The notes: generated by a model not told the origin, from the letters alone. Positions 53,144 through 62,334 are shown, counted from the stretch's first letter. The stretch: DNA of 64,000 bases from Leisingera daeponensis DSM 23529 (GCF_000473145.1 NZ_KI421500.1:3673583-3737582); one strand, 5' to 3'. Numbers and translations are program-made.

Positions 53144-54003
53144 TGAGTGGTCCGGTTTGAGTGTTAGTGGATGATCGGCCTTTGGTCTATTGGGACGGTG
53201 GTTTCAGGGGCCGGCGGACGGTAACCCAGAGCACTGTGCGGTCGCTTCATATTGTAATGCCTCCGCCATTTTGCGATCAGGATCTGCGCTTCCCGCAGGC
53301 TGTAGAAGATCTCTCCATTGAGCAACTCGGCGCGGAACCTGGCGTTGAAGCTTTCGCGGTATCCGTTTTCCCAGGGAGACCCGGGTTCGATGTAGGCCGT
53401 TCTGGCACCGACGGCGCCGATCCAGTCCCGGTCGGCTTGGGCAATAAACTCGGGGCCATTGTCCGAACGGATGTAGGCGGGCACGCCGCGTAGGATGAAC
53501 AGATCGCTGAGCGCGTCGATCACGCTGGTGGCGTTGAGCCTGCGGCCGACCTTGATGGTCAAACACTCCCGGCTGAAATCGTCGAGGATGTTCAGCGTCC
53601 GGAATGCCTTGCCGTCGTCGGTCCGGCAATGCACGAGCTCGTAGCTCCAGACGTGGTTCCGATACTCCGGCCGCAACCGGACGCAAGACCCGTCGTTCAG
53701 CCAGAGCCGACCCTTCCTCAGTTGTTTCATTGGCACCTTCAGCGCCTCTCGCCGCCATAGCCGTTCGACGCGCTTGTCGTTCACCTGCCAGCCTGCGTTT
53801 CTCAGCAGGGCTGCGATCCGGCGGTAGCCGTAGCGGCCGTACTGGCGGGCCAACTCGATCTATCGGCGACCAGCCGGTCCTCGTCAGCACGGCCCCGCGG
53901 CAGCTTGCACTGCGTCGAGCGATGCTGGAGCAGCACTCGACACGCCCGACGTTCCAAGACACCCCAGGTCTTCGCGGACCAGATCGATGCAGACACGACG
54001 GCG
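53144..54003 (-). pseudogene. IS3-family element with broken orfB
   Basis: The left end is TGAGTGGTCCGGTTTGAGTG at 53144. OrfB on the minus strand is whole from about 53853 to 53164: ARQYGRYGYRRIAALLRNAG, RTLNILDDFSRECLTIKVG (first Asp nearby), YIRSDNGPEFIAQ (second Asp) and GSPWENGYRESFNARF (Glu). Its N-terminal part (GVLERRACRVLLQHRSTQCK) is in another frame because one base is missing near 53860. OrfA is gone; an IS5 end follows directly. Confidence 0.82.
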
Positions 54004-54046
54004 GGCAGGGCTCAAAGTCAGGCCTCAAGGGGGAGTTCTGCAACAA
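54004..54046 (-). mobile_element. IS5 terminal fragment
   Basis: Reading inward from 54046: GGCGTTGTTGCAGAACTCCC then CTTGAGGCCTGACTTTGA. This is the end of the same IS5 type as at 12003 (GGCATTGTTGCAGAACTC...CTTGAGGCCTGACT). Only about 40 bases remain, fused to IS3 orfB sequence. Confidence 0.7.
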
Positions 54047-54275
54047 CGCCGGGTGGCTGAGACACCTTGAAAAAGCAGGTTTCAAGATTACTTGTTAACA
54101 GCGATAGTTTTTCTTATCGACCCTCTGCCTTCCGCTTGGCGGCTTTCAGTTGATCGACTCAGACCGACATTGCCGAACTGCCGCATCATGCGGGCAGTGT
54201 GTGGGCAGGAGTTTCTCCAATGCAGAATTCAGATAAGGCGGTCGATCTCGACCGTGCAGTCGCTACGGCGCGAAC

Positions 54276-54503
54276 ATGAACCGGTCTTTCGAAGAACTTC
54301 TTCGCGATTTGCCTCGACAAAACGGAAATGGTGGACAGCCGCTCAGCCCGGCTGGCACTGGCGAGCGCACCGCCAGCACGCCAATCGACAAAACGACCGC
54401 TGCAGCGAAGCTCATCATCGATGGCGAGGCGGAGAAGCGCGCCAGCAAGACGGCTCGACTGAAGGCGGATCGCCAGACCAGAGATCAGGGAAAGCTGGAT
54501 TGA
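54276..54503 (+). CDS. Small charged protein with own terminator
   Basis: A 75-residue hydrophilic protein beginning MNRSFEELLRDLPRQNGNGG, with a Gly/Pro/Ser linker and a charged helix (IIDGEAEKRASKTARLKADR). No family is recognised. No strong ribosome binding site is seen, but a textbook terminator starts 12 bases after its stop, which supports it as a real transcription unit between IS fragments. Its promoter would lie within 54047-54275, where I recognise nothing else. Confidence 0.5.
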   Translation: MNRSFEELLRDLPRQNGNGGQPLSPAGTGERTASTPIDKTTAAAKLIIDGEAEKRASKTARLKADRQTRDQGKLD

Positions 54504-54514
54504 TGGCGCAGGGC

Positions 54515-54536
54515 AGGGGGGTAATCCCCCCATTTT
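54515..54536 (+). terminator. Rho-independent terminator
   Basis: GGGGGG at 54515-54520, TAAT loop, CCCCCC at 54525-54530, then ATTTTT. It lies just after the small gene at 54276-54503. Confidence 0.75.
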
Positions 54537-54558
54537 TGCGGGGGCTTGGCCGTAGAAT

Positions 54559-54950
54559 TTACGCGGCCATTTTCAGTTTCTGTGCAGGAGTCATCCCGCC
54601 GTTGCCCATGTTCGGGCGTTCATGGTTGTAGGACCAGAGCCACTCGGTGGCAATCTGCTGGACCTCTTCGGTGTTTTCGAAAATGTATAAGTCCAGCCAT
54701 TCGTGCCTGACCGTCCAGTTGCAGCGCTCGACATAGGCCTTCTGTTGAGGCTACCCGGGCTGGATGTAGGCCAGGGTGATGCCCCGGTTTTCGGCCCATT
54801 CCCTGAGGGTGCCACTGACGTATTCCGGGCCGTGGGCGGCCAGAATTGTCCCAGGGGCACCACGCCGTTCGATGATCTGGTTCTGGGCTCGAACAACCCG
54901 TTCCGCAGGCAGTGAAAAGTCGATCTCAATGCCCATTCCTTCGCGACATT
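54559..54950 (-). pseudogene. IS3-family orfB 3' remnant with stop codon
   Basis: On the minus strand the frame reads IEIDFSLPAERVVRAQNQII, HGPEYVSGTLREWAENRGIT (the usual DNGPEYIS motif, here with the catalytic Asp changed to Ala-His), LAYIQPG, a stop, PQQKAYVERCNWTVRHEWLD and NHERPNMGNGGMTPAQKLKM before the TAA at 54559. An internal stop and the lost Asp show that it is dead. The rest of the element is absent; 54951-55088 shows nothing else. Confidence 0.78.
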
Positions 54951-55088
54951 GGTGCCAAGGCAGCGAATGACATTTGGCAGCCCGAATGTGACATCTTCGG
55001 ACAATGTGAATTGAAGGCTTCGATTTTTGGGCCAAGTCTCTGTTCCGCCGGAGCGATCCTGCGGCACAGGGTTTGGCCATCTCGCCAA

Positions 55089-56903
55089 TCAGTTCTCTAC
55101 GGTCAACCCGTCGTGCATGGCGTGCAGGAACTGGTCACCGAAAGTGGGTGAGAACGCAAAGTTCGAACGATTAAGTTCCCCCTTCTGCACGTTTTCGTCC
55201 CGCTCGTAGATAACTTCATCGTCCTTAATCGTCGCGATGATCTTGATCGTGTCCAGGGTCTCGGGATCGATCGCCGTTGGGTCCTCTGAAAGAACTACAA
55301 AGTCGGCTATCTTTCCCACCTCGATTGAGCCTTTACGGTCCTCTTCGAAATGCTGCCATGCTGGCCAGATGGTCAGCGCCTTCAATCCCGTGATGACGTC
55401 AACGCGGTGCTCCGGCCCAAGAATATCGCCGGAACGCGTGCGTCGGGTCACCGTCGCGTCGAGGATTCGCATGCTGTCAGGGAAGGCGACCGGTGCATCA
55501 TGGTGCGAGCCGAACATCATATCCCGCTTCATAAGCCAACCGGTGGGTGAGATATTGTCGGCGTTCACGGGGCCGACCGTGTGATCGCGGTGCCAATCCC
55601 CCCAGTAGAACGTGTGCATCGGGAACAGGGACGGGAAAATACCGAGCCGCTTCAGGTCGTCGACCTGATCTTCGCGCAGGAATTGCCCGTGGATCAAAAC
55701 CGGACGGTTGCCTGGATCGCCATACTTCTGTTGCGCCGTTTCGATGGCTGCGATGAACATGTCGGAAGCGCCTTCGCCGTTGGCGTGAACCAGAATTTGG
55801 ATACCGTTTTCAAAGCACCAGTTCACCGCGTTATGAACTTGCTCCATGGTCACCGCTGAGTAACCTGCATATCCCGGAGGATAATCTCCCACCGGGTCGT
55901 AATAGGGCCGGTCCCGGAGCGCCGTAAATCCTTGCGGCGAACCGTCGATTGTAAGCTTGCAGCCGCCGACGCGGATGTGACTGTCGTAGTCCTTGGATAC
56001 GTGTTCGCGAATGTAATCCTGTGCTTCGAGGACATCCGGATACGCGACGACATCAACCGCGATCCTGCCCTCGGTGTCCACGGCTTTCAGCGTCTCGACA
56101 GCGCCCGCCGACGACCGGCCATCCTGCGCGGTCGTGTAGCCAAAACTCGCCCAAAGTTCTGAGCCGGCGGCAGAGAAGGCTGCTATGCCTTCCGCACCAA
56201 GTTCGTTCAGCACAGGACCCAGAGCTGCAAAGAACGCGTATTCCTCCAGCACGCCGTTGGGGTTGCCATCCGGGCCGCGCTGGATCACGCCCCCTGGTGG
56301 ATCTTCGGTCGAGGCATCGTAGCCGACAATCTCCAGTACCTTGGAGTTGGCTACGCCGAGGTGCCCGGACTGGTGGACGATGATGATCGGAACATCTGTG
56401 GAAACCGCATCCAGGTCTTCCCTCGTCGGGTGCCGCAACTCCGCAAGCTGGGCGTTGTCGTAGCCAAAACCGATGATGACGCCGGTCTGTTCGACTGCTG
56501 CCGAATTCTCCTCGGCCCACGCCTTCAGGTTGTCCTGCAGGCTCGCAATGTCTGTGATTTTTCCATCCGGTGGCGCAAGCAGGTTCGCCGACAGTGCCTG
56601 CAGGCCGCCGAAAACCACGTGACCGTGGCTGTCTACGAAGCCCGGCACCATCGCGCGGCCGTCCAGATCGTAGACTTGTGTCGCATCATTCTGCAGCGTC
56701 AGCATGTTGTCCAGATCACCGACAGCCATGATAATCCCGTCTTTGACAGCTACGGCCTCGGCAGTCGGCTGGGCATCATTGATCGTCAGAATGGGGCCGC
56801 CGGTGTAGATCGTATCGGCAATTTCCTGGGCTATCGCAGTCGAATTAAAGAAACCGACGATACTTGCAGCAACTGCAAGCAGACTTGTTCTCGTGCAATC
56901 CAT
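55089..56903 (-). CDS. Exported amidohydrolase (YtcJ-like)
   Basis: A 604-residue metal-dependent hydrolase of the amidohydrolase-3 group. A signal peptide (CTRTSLLAVAASIVGFFNST, then AIAQ) indicates the periplasm. The small beta-domain opens with IADTIYTGGPILTINDAQPT; MVPGFVDSHGHVVFGG supplies the two metal His residues, IQILVHANGEGASDMFI another His, and GLKALTIWPAWQHFEEDRKG then GSIEVGKIADFVVLSEDP the usual C-terminal end. YtcJ-like enzymes hydrolyse amide, formamide or related C-N bonds; the substrate is not known. It stands alone, between an IS remnant and repeat A. Confidence 0.88.
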   Translation of the reverse strand: MDCTRTSLLAVAASIVGFFNSTAIAQEIADTIYTGGPILTINDAQPTAEAVAVKDGIIMAVGDLDNMLTLQNDATQVYDLDGRAMVPGFVDSHGHVVFGGLQALSANLLAPPDGKITDIASLQDNLKAWAEENSAAVEQTGVIIGFGYDNAQLAELRHPTREDLDAVSTDVPIIIVHQSGHLGVANSKVLEIVGYDASTEDPPGGVIQRGPDGNPNGVLEEYAFFAALGPVLNELGAEGIAAFSAAGSELWASFGYTTAQDGRSSAGAVETLKAVDTEGRIAVDVVAYPDVLEAQDYIREHVSKDYDSHIRVGGCKLTIDGSPQGFTALRDRPYYDPVGDYPPGYAGYSAVTMEQVHNAVNWCFENGIQILVHANGEGASDMFIAAIETAQQKYGDPGNRPVLIHGQFLREDQVDDLKRLGIFPSLFPMHTFYWGDWHRDHTVGPVNADNISPTGWLMKRDMMFGSHHDAPVAFPDSMRILDATVTRRTRSGDILGPEHRVDVITGLKALTIWPAWQHFEEDRKGSIEVGKIADFVVLSEDPTAIDPETLDTIKIIATIKDDEVIYERDENVQKGELNRSNFAFSPTFGDQFLHAMHDGLTVEN

Positions 56904-57061
56904 GGTAAGTCACTTTCTCAAAATCGCAGGTAAATCAGGTAGGCCGATAAATTTTCTCGTCTACCATATAAAGACGGTCGCGTTCGCGTGAGTTTTTCCG
57001 AAACCTGTGCCAACAAGAAACGCGTCAAGGCTCCACCTGGGCAACCACGGGAGACAACACC

Positions 57062-57212
57062 CCAAACGGCAGCAAAGTCTCGCGCTGTGTGAGTTCAACG
57101 GGCCCAATACTTTGCAGTCGCAGCGAATGGCAGGAAGCATGGACTGCTCCGCAGCATTAACTCCGGCTGGTTGCGTCAAACGGTCGAGTTTGCAAAGGGC
57201 ACTGCTATGCGC
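57062..57212 (+). repeat. Dispersed repeat family A, copy 4
   Basis: AAACGGCAGCAAAGTCTCGC, CTCCGGCTGGTTGCGTCAAA and AGTTTGCAAAGGGCACTGCT in order, the core of repeat A. It lies in a 500-base gap (56904-57407) between the amidohydrolase and the phospholipase D gene; the rest of this gap shows no gene. Confidence 0.7.
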
Positions 57213-57407
57213 ACAGCGGACCTAAGACCCCCCCCCGGCAAACCCGGCGCGGTTCTGCTCGCTCACTCAGCCGAAAACCGCAAAAAAAAGCGGAACGCTC
57301 AGCCGGCATGACAAATACAGTTGCTAGGATCATGATGGGCACAAAGCGTTGACCGCTGAACGCACCGGGCGCTACTTTGACTGTGCAGGTCCAAGGCCGG
57401 AAGCCCC

Positions 57408-58952
57408 ATGCGCGTTCTCAGGTTCTTTTTTATTCTCTCAATCTTGTGTGCGTCCATAGTTTTCGGCCTGCGCCTCGTTTTCCCTTTGCCAAGCCTGCCG
57501 GACGAGCCAGCCAGCACGGCACTCCCGGCCACGGGTGAGACAGCGCTTGGGGCGGCGCTGATCCCCGCGGCAGCGGCGCATCCGGGGAAAACAGGGATCT
57601 GGCCGCTCTCCGACGGCCGCGAAGCCTATGCTGCCCGGGTCTTGCTGGTCCGCGCCGCGCAGGAGAGCATCGACCTGCAATATTACATCTGGCAGGGGGA
57701 CGAGACCGGCTGGATGCTTCTTGACGAGGTGCGCAAGGCGGCGGAGCGCGGCGTTCGGGTGCGGCTTTTGCTGGACGACAACGGCATTCCCGGCCTTGAC
57801 GCGGAACTGGCGGCGCTGAACGCCATGGCGAACGTCGAACTGCGGATCTTCAATCCCTTCACACTGCGCAGCCCCAAGCTGCTTTCCTATGTCTTCGACT
57901 TCCCGCGCCTGAACCACCGGATGCACAACAAGGCGATGATCGTTGATGGTGCCGCGGTCATTCTCGGCGGGCGCAACATCGGCAACATCTATTTCGATTA
58001 CGGGAAGGGCGTGCATTACTTCGACGCCGACGTGCTAGCGGCCGGACCCGTGGTGGCGGATGTCTCGCAGAATTTCGACCTCTATTGGGCGAGCCGTTCC
58101 GCCTACCCGGCGGAGCTGATCCTGGAGGATGCCCCTGGCGGGACGGAGAGCCTGCTGGCCCATGCCGAACAGGCCCGCGCCAGTGCCCTTGCTGCGCAGT
58201 ACATCGACACCATTAGGAATACGCCACTGGTGCAGCGGATCGAGGCGGGCACATTGATCATGGAGTGGGGTGAGGTCAGCTTCTTCAGTGACGATCCGGC
58301 CAAGGCGCTGGGGGAGGCCGAGGATCAGGATCTGCTGATCACCCGGATCATCGAGATCGCCCAGCCAAAAAAGACATTCGACCTTGTCTCGGCCTACTTC
58401 ATTCCCGGCGAGGCGGGCACCGAGATTCTGACCGGTTTTGCGGCTGACGGCGTGCGGACGCGTGTTCTGACAAATGCGCTGGCCTCTACCGACGTGGTGC
58501 CGGTGCATGGGGCCTACATGAGATACCGGGGCGACCTTGTGGCGGCAGGGGTCGAGACATTGGAGCTGCGTCCCGCGGCCGAGCGAGTGCGCGAGCATGG
58601 CCTGTCACACCTGATCGTCGGCTCTGCTTCTAGCCTGCACGCCAAGACCTTTGCCATCGATGGCGAGCAGATCTTTGTCGGCTCCTTCAACTTCGATCCG
58701 CGCTCAGCCCGGCTGAATACGGAAATGGGTCTGCTGATGCCAAGCCGCGCCATGGCGCAGGGGCTTGCTAAGATGCTGGAGGACAAGGAGCAGTTCTACC
58801 GGGTCTCGGAGACGGCGGAAGGCCGGGTGATTTGGATTGAGACGCGAAAGGACGGCAGCGAGGAGGTACTGAAAAAGGAGCCGGAAGCGACGCTGATGCA
58901 ACGCGCCTTTGCCCGTCTGGTGAGCTGGCTGCCAGTGGAGGGGATGCTCTGA
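57408..58952 (+). CDS. Phospholipase D-family protein, cardiolipin synthase-like
   Basis: A 514-residue protein with an N-terminal membrane anchor (VLRFFFILSILCASIVFGLR) and two HKD motifs: HNKAMIVDGAAVILGGRN near residue 171 and HAKTFAIDGEQIFVGSFNFD near 410. The arrangement and GRNIGNIYFDYG fit ClsC-type cardiolipin synthases, which form cardiolipin from phospholipids at the inner membrane. Phosphatidyl transfer could also be nuclease-like in related proteins, but the GGRN and FNFDPRS motifs favour the lipid enzyme. It opens the second stress block. No EcfG site was seen upstream. Confidence 0.88.
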   Translation: MRVLRFFFILSILCASIVFGLRLVFPLPSLPDEPASTALPATGETALGAALIPAAAAHPGKTGIWPLSDGREAYAARVLLVRAAQESIDLQYYIWQGDETGWMLLDEVRKAAERGVRVRLLLDDNGIPGLDAELAALNAMANVELRIFNPFTLRSPKLLSYVFDFPRLNHRMHNKAMIVDGAAVILGGRNIGNIYFDYGKGVHYFDADVLAAGPVVADVSQNFDLYWASRSAYPAELILEDAPGGTESLLAHAEQARASALAAQYIDTIRNTPLVQRIEAGTLIMEWGEVSFFSDDPAKALGEAEDQDLLITRIIEIAQPKKTFDLVSAYFIPGEAGTEILTGFAADGVRTRVLTNALASTDVVPVHGAYMRYRGDLVAAGVETLELRPAAERVREHGLSHLIVGSASSLHAKTFAIDGEQIFVGSFNFDPRSARLNTEMGLLMPSRAMAQGLAKMLEDKEQFYRVSETAEGRVIWIETRKDGSEEVLKKEPEATLMQRAFARLVSWLPVEGML

Positions 58953-59117
58953 GCACCCCTGCGGGAGACATATGAAACGCCCAGGCCCCGAGCTGCGGCG
59001 TTATTAATACGATTGCGCGCGAGGCAACTTTTACGGACAGAGACGCCCGGCAATTACAGCTTGGCTTTATCGCGAAAACCGGCCCCGCACATCCGGGGCA
59101 GATCAAGGAGGACAGGC

Positions 59118-59849
59118 ATGAAACTGACCCGGACCCGAGGCATCGCCCTTGCTGCCCTGATTGCAGGTGGACCGGCCATGGCCGAAACCGTAGAACTGCC
59201 AGTTGTTGTGCATCTGCAGGAGGGCGCGGCGCTTCCTCCTGAGGCGTTTCTGCAAGTCGAGCTGCTTGATGTGTCACGGGCCGATGCGCCCTCTGTCACC
59301 CTTGCGTCCGCCGTTTACAAGATCGACAACCTGCCGGTCGAGGTGCGCTTGTCCTATGACAGTGATGCCATCGACGCACGCATGCGCTATGTGATTGCAG
59401 CAAAGGTCGCCGTTGGCGATGAGGCGTTGCTGCGCACAACCACCTTCTATCCGGCACTGACCCATGATGCGCCGGAGCGGCCGGAGATCGTTCTGGAGGC
59501 CGCGATACCCGGCATTGCCGGCGTTGAATGGCAAGCCTTCGAGATCGGCGGGCGGATGCTGATTATCAGTGACGCGCCCACCCTTGCTTTCACCCAGGGC
59601 GGCGGCTTTTCAATGTACGGCGGCTGCAACCGTTTTACCGGCACCGCTGATGTAGGACACGGCGTGCTCACCTTTCCCAAGGCTTTCGCCGGCACCCGCC
59701 GCATGTGCCCGGAGGCGCGCATGAAGATCGAGCAAGAAATGCTCGACGCCGTCACGGCCAGCACAGGTTATGTGCGCGCCGGCAAAAACCTGAGCCTGAC
59801 CAATGCTGCGGGCATCGTCACGCTGCGCCTGACTGAACGTCCCGGCTGA
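59118..59849 (+). CDS. YbaY-META domain protein, exported
   Basis: A 243-residue protein with signal peptide MKLTRTRGIALAALIAGGPA (cleaved after AMA). Residues 25-125 form a YbaY-like beta-sandwich (VVVHLQEGAALPPEAFLQVE, DNLPVEVRLSYDSDAID); residues 135-240 form a META/HslJ domain (GGGFSMYGGCNRFTGTADVG, CPEARMKIEQEMLDAV), with the conserved Cys pair. HslJ in E. coli is tied to novobiocin and heat stress. AAGGAGGA precedes ATG 59118. It probably sits in the periplasm as an envelope-stress protein, in line with its neighbours. Confidence 0.85.
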   Translation: MKLTRTRGIALAALIAGGPAMAETVELPVVVHLQEGAALPPEAFLQVELLDVSRADAPSVTLASAVYKIDNLPVEVRLSYDSDAIDARMRYVIAAKVAVGDEALLRTTTFYPALTHDAPERPEIVLEAAIPGIAGVEWQAFEIGGRMLIISDAPTLAFTQGGGFSMYGGCNRFTGTADVGHGVLTFPKAFAGTRRMCPEARMKIEQEMLDAVTASTGYVRAGKNLSLTNAAGIVTLRLTERPG

Positions 59850-60117
59850 AGCGCAATCGGCGGTGTGGTAATCGGGCGCTGACCGGTCGTGCGCTTGGTT
59901 GCCCTGCTGAGAGGGGGGCAAACGGAGATGGGCAGCGGGAGGTCTGAATCCTGTCCCGGGTTCCCGCCGTTTTGCACAAGCGTCATCAGGTGACGGTCAA
60001 TTTTCCTTGACGGAGCTGGCTGTGCGCCGGAAGCTGCACGCGTAGTATCCACAACCTAAAAATGTTTTGGGCCGCTGATTGCGGATACGCGTGTATTGAT
60101 TTCGCGGCCGAATAGGG

Positions 60118-60516
60118 GTGTTTGAGATGGTCAGACTTATCCTTGCCGCCGTGGCCTATCTGATTGCCAACGCTATTGGACTATTGCTGGCCGCAGCCCT
60201 GCTGAGCGGTTTCCAGATTGACCCGCTTTCTTTCGTTATCGTGGCCCTCTCGTTTTCGGTCATAATGGCGGTTCTCAGCCCGCTGGTCATCAAGATGTCG
60301 CTTAAGCGTCTGCCGCAACTCTTGGGGGGTGTGGCGCTCGTGACCGTCTTCATCGGGCTGTTCGTTACTGACCTGCTGCTGGATGGCATGGTCATTGGCG
60401 GCGTTGCCAACTGGCTGGCCGCCACTTTGCTGGTATGGCTAGGCAGCCTCATAGCGGAGATCTTGATCCCGATCTACCTGTTCAAGCAGCTCGCCGAAAA
60501 GAAGAAGTCGTCATGA
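60118..60516 (+). CDS. Small integral membrane protein, four helices
   Basis: A 132-residue protein with four predicted membrane helices: LILAAVAYLIANAIGLLLAA, SFVIVALSFSVIMAVLSPLV, LLGGVALVTVFIGLFVTDLL and WLAATLLVWLGSLIAEILIP, and a Lys-rich cytoplasmic tail. It has no recognisable family; a holin-like or membrane-stress role is possible. The start may be the GTG at 60118 or ATG at 60127. It is preceded by a 270-base gap, so it has its own promoter. Confidence 0.6.
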   Translation: MFEMVRLILAAVAYLIANAIGLLLAAALLSGFQIDPLSFVIVALSFSVIMAVLSPLVIKMSLKRLPQLLGGVALVTVFIGLFVTDLLLDGMVIGGVANWLAATLLVWLGSLIAEILIPIYLFKQLAEKKKSS

Positions 60517-60599
60517 GGCCATTTCAACCGGTTCTTACGCCGCCCTATGCGAAGCGCGACAATCCAGTGTGCTTTGCAGGGGTCTGCGAAGGACGCTTT

Positions 60600-61079
60600 C
60601 TGCGCTGAGTTGCCGTGAACTGTGCGCTACCAAGCGTTTGGATGATTGCAAAGAGGGCAGGTAGGTGAGCCGGTTGCCCGATCCCAGACAGCAATAATTC
60701 TCAAGGTATATCAAATTCTTACGGCGTTCTGTCCGGGACCTTATCCGCGTTTGGACCCTGCGCACCCGCCGCAAGTGGCACCAGCCCGGCCAGATCCCTC
60801 TCAAGGGGCAGATCTTTTTCAGGGTCCTCCGCCGCAGGCGCCAGCACGATCCGCTCCAACAGTGCCCGCAGCGCCTTCTTGGTTTCTTCCACGCCCTCGG
60901 CGGAGCCAAGGCCCTTGATCAGCCGAGTGATCCGCTCCCCGTGACCTCCGCCATCGGCGGGTGAAACACCACCGTGTCCGGGGCAGGGGTGTGCTCCAGC
61001 TCACGTCCCCGCTGCTGGCGCCGGGCGTCCAGCTCGACCAAGGGCCGCACCCGAGCCTCACGCGCCTCGTCACCATCAC
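60600..61079 (-). pseudogene. Serine recombinase, degenerate 3' end
   Basis: Pieces of the large serine recombinase C terminus appear in several frames: EHTPAPDTVVFHPPMAEV, LGSAEGVEETKKALRALLER, IVLAPAAEDPEKDLPLERDL and a decayed end before the shared element end (GCAAAGAGGGCAGGTAGGTG). Compared with the copy at 29.85 kb it has several frameshifts and stops. The last 500 bases before it (60517-60600) carry the tail of repeat A. Confidence 0.7.
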
Positions 61080-61226
61080 CAGTGATTTTAGGCCCGTCAG
61101 AAGAGACTCCGATCGCGTCGGCGAACTGTTTGCAGCGGTAGCGGGCGGCGCGATGGCTTGGTTAGAACTGCCGCGGCCAACACACTGGCGCGGCAGTTAT
61201 TCTTAATCAGGCCAATGGCAATCCGA

Positions 61227-61694
61227 TCAGTTGATCTTGGAGATCGCCAAGTGTGTCAGCTTGCTGTTCGCAGCTTTCTCCTGGTCCAGGATCGACGTCA
61301 GCAGGTCGTGCGCCTCGTCATGGCCCAGTTGCTTGGCCCATTCGCGCAGAGTGCCATACCTGGCGATCTCATAGTGCTCGACAGCCTGGCAAGCCGCGAT
61401 CAGCGCAGCATTTTTGCCGTCGCCGGTTGCTTCCTTCATCAAGCCTTGTGTTTCCTTGATCAGCCCTTCGATCGCATCGCACTTTTCGCCGGAGGGTTTC
61501 TCGCCGATGGATTTGAACACTTTTTCCAAGGTCTTCACCTGGCCCTTGGTTTCTTCCAGGTGCTCACCGATTGCGTCCTTCAATGCCTTGCCGTTGGCAG
61601 CCTCCTGGACTTCAGGGAGCGATTTCACGAGCTGGTTTTCAGCGTAGTAGATGTCTTGCAGGGTGTGCAGGAAAACGTCGCTCAGAGTTTTCAT
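61227..61694 (-). CDS. Ferritin-like DUF892 (YciF-type) protein
   Basis: A 155-residue four-helix-bundle protein of the YciE/YciF family: LSDVFLHTLQDIYYAENQLV at the start, EHLEETKGQVKTLEKVFKSI, then CQAVEHYEIARYGTLREWAK and DLLTSILDQEKAANSKLTHL. Acidic and His residues (EHLEET, EHYEI, DQE) form the dinuclear metal-site pattern. YciF-type proteins are induced under general and osmotic stress. No EcfG site is seen directly upstream; it could be expressed with the CsbD gene 202 bases upstream on the same strand. Confidence 0.93.
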   Translation of the reverse strand: MKTLSDVFLHTLQDIYYAENQLVKSLPEVQEAANGKALKDAIGEHLEETKGQVKTLEKVFKSIGEKPSGEKCDAIEGLIKETQGLMKEATGDGKNAALIAACQAVEHYEIARYGTLREWAKQLGHDEAHDLLTSILDQEKAANSKLTHLAISKIN

Positions 61695-61895
61695 AGGTTG
61701 GTCCTCATCATAAGGTTAAGCTTGCCTTGCCGGGGCCGCGAGGAATACCCGCGGCCCGCTTGATCTCTGCGGCAGTGGTCGGCGTTCAGCCTCAGCTGGA
61801 TCTGCCCGGGCCGCGCGCTGGAGGGCTGCCAGTCCCCGGCCTGCAAAGTCGCAGCGCGGGACTGGCTCAATTCCTCAAGGTAGTAACGCTCGGGC

Positions 61896-62093
61896 TCAGA
61901 GGCCGCGCGACCAGTCGTGGATCTCGCGTTCGGCTTCTTCCTTGGTGCGCCCGTACCGCTCCTGGATCTTGCCGGAGAGTATTTCACGGTCACCCTCAAT
62001 CTGATCCCATTCGTCGCCAGTGATCTCTCCCCAGGTTCTCTGCGCGGAACCTTTGAGTTGTTTCCATTGGCCTTTGACTTGATCCCAGTTCAT
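61896..62093 (-). CDS. CsbD-family stress protein
   Basis: A 65-residue CsbD protein: MNWDQVKGQWKQLKGSAQRT, WGEITGDEWDQIEGDREILS and a final EEAEREIHDW. The start at 62093 has AAAGGAGA just upstream. CsbD proteins are abundant general-stress proteins of unknown mechanism. A perfect EcfG promoter (62155-62131, minus strand) lies about 38 bases before the ATG, so control by the general stress response is likely. Confidence 0.95.
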   Translation of the reverse strand: MNWDQVKGQWKQLKGSAQRTWGEITGDEWDQIEGDREILSGKIQERYGRTKEEAEREIHDWSRGL

Positions 62094-62130
62094 AGCAGTC
62101 TCCTTTCGCCTTTTCTGCGACTGGGTAGGA

Positions 62131-62155
62131 AACGCTTTCTTGAGGAGGTTGTTCC
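62131..62155 (-). promoter_or_regulatory. EcfG-type general-stress promoter for csbD gene
   Basis: On the minus strand GGAAC (62155-62151), 16 bases, CGTT (62134-62131). This matches the alphaproteobacterial EcfG consensus GGAAC-N16/17-CGTT in full and points toward the CsbD gene at proper distance. Confidence 0.85.
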
Positions 62156-62279
62156 CGTCCGTTCCTGGCTGAGCAGAAAACGGCTCAAGGGCTGCTTTGG
62201 GATGCGCTCCCTGAGCTTCGTGCGGGTGTCCCGAAATCACAGGGTGTCAGCGCCGCTCGGCGCCAAGTGCGGGTGTGAA

Positions 62280-62304
62280 GGAACTTTGCCACACGGGAAA
62301 CGTT
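62280..62304 (+). promoter_or_regulatory. EcfG-type general-stress promoter for small gene
   Basis: GGAAC (62280-62284), 16 bases, CGTT (62301-62304). It is a second perfect EcfG match and points the opposite way, toward the gene starting at 62335, which begins 31 bases downstream. Confidence 0.85.
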
Positions 62305-62334
62305 GAAGTTTAGAAGCCGCTCGGGAGAGAGAAA

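Noticed and set aside
57290..57330. EcfG promoter before the phospholipase D gene
   Set aside because: A GGAAC is present but no CGTT follows at 16 or 17 bases.
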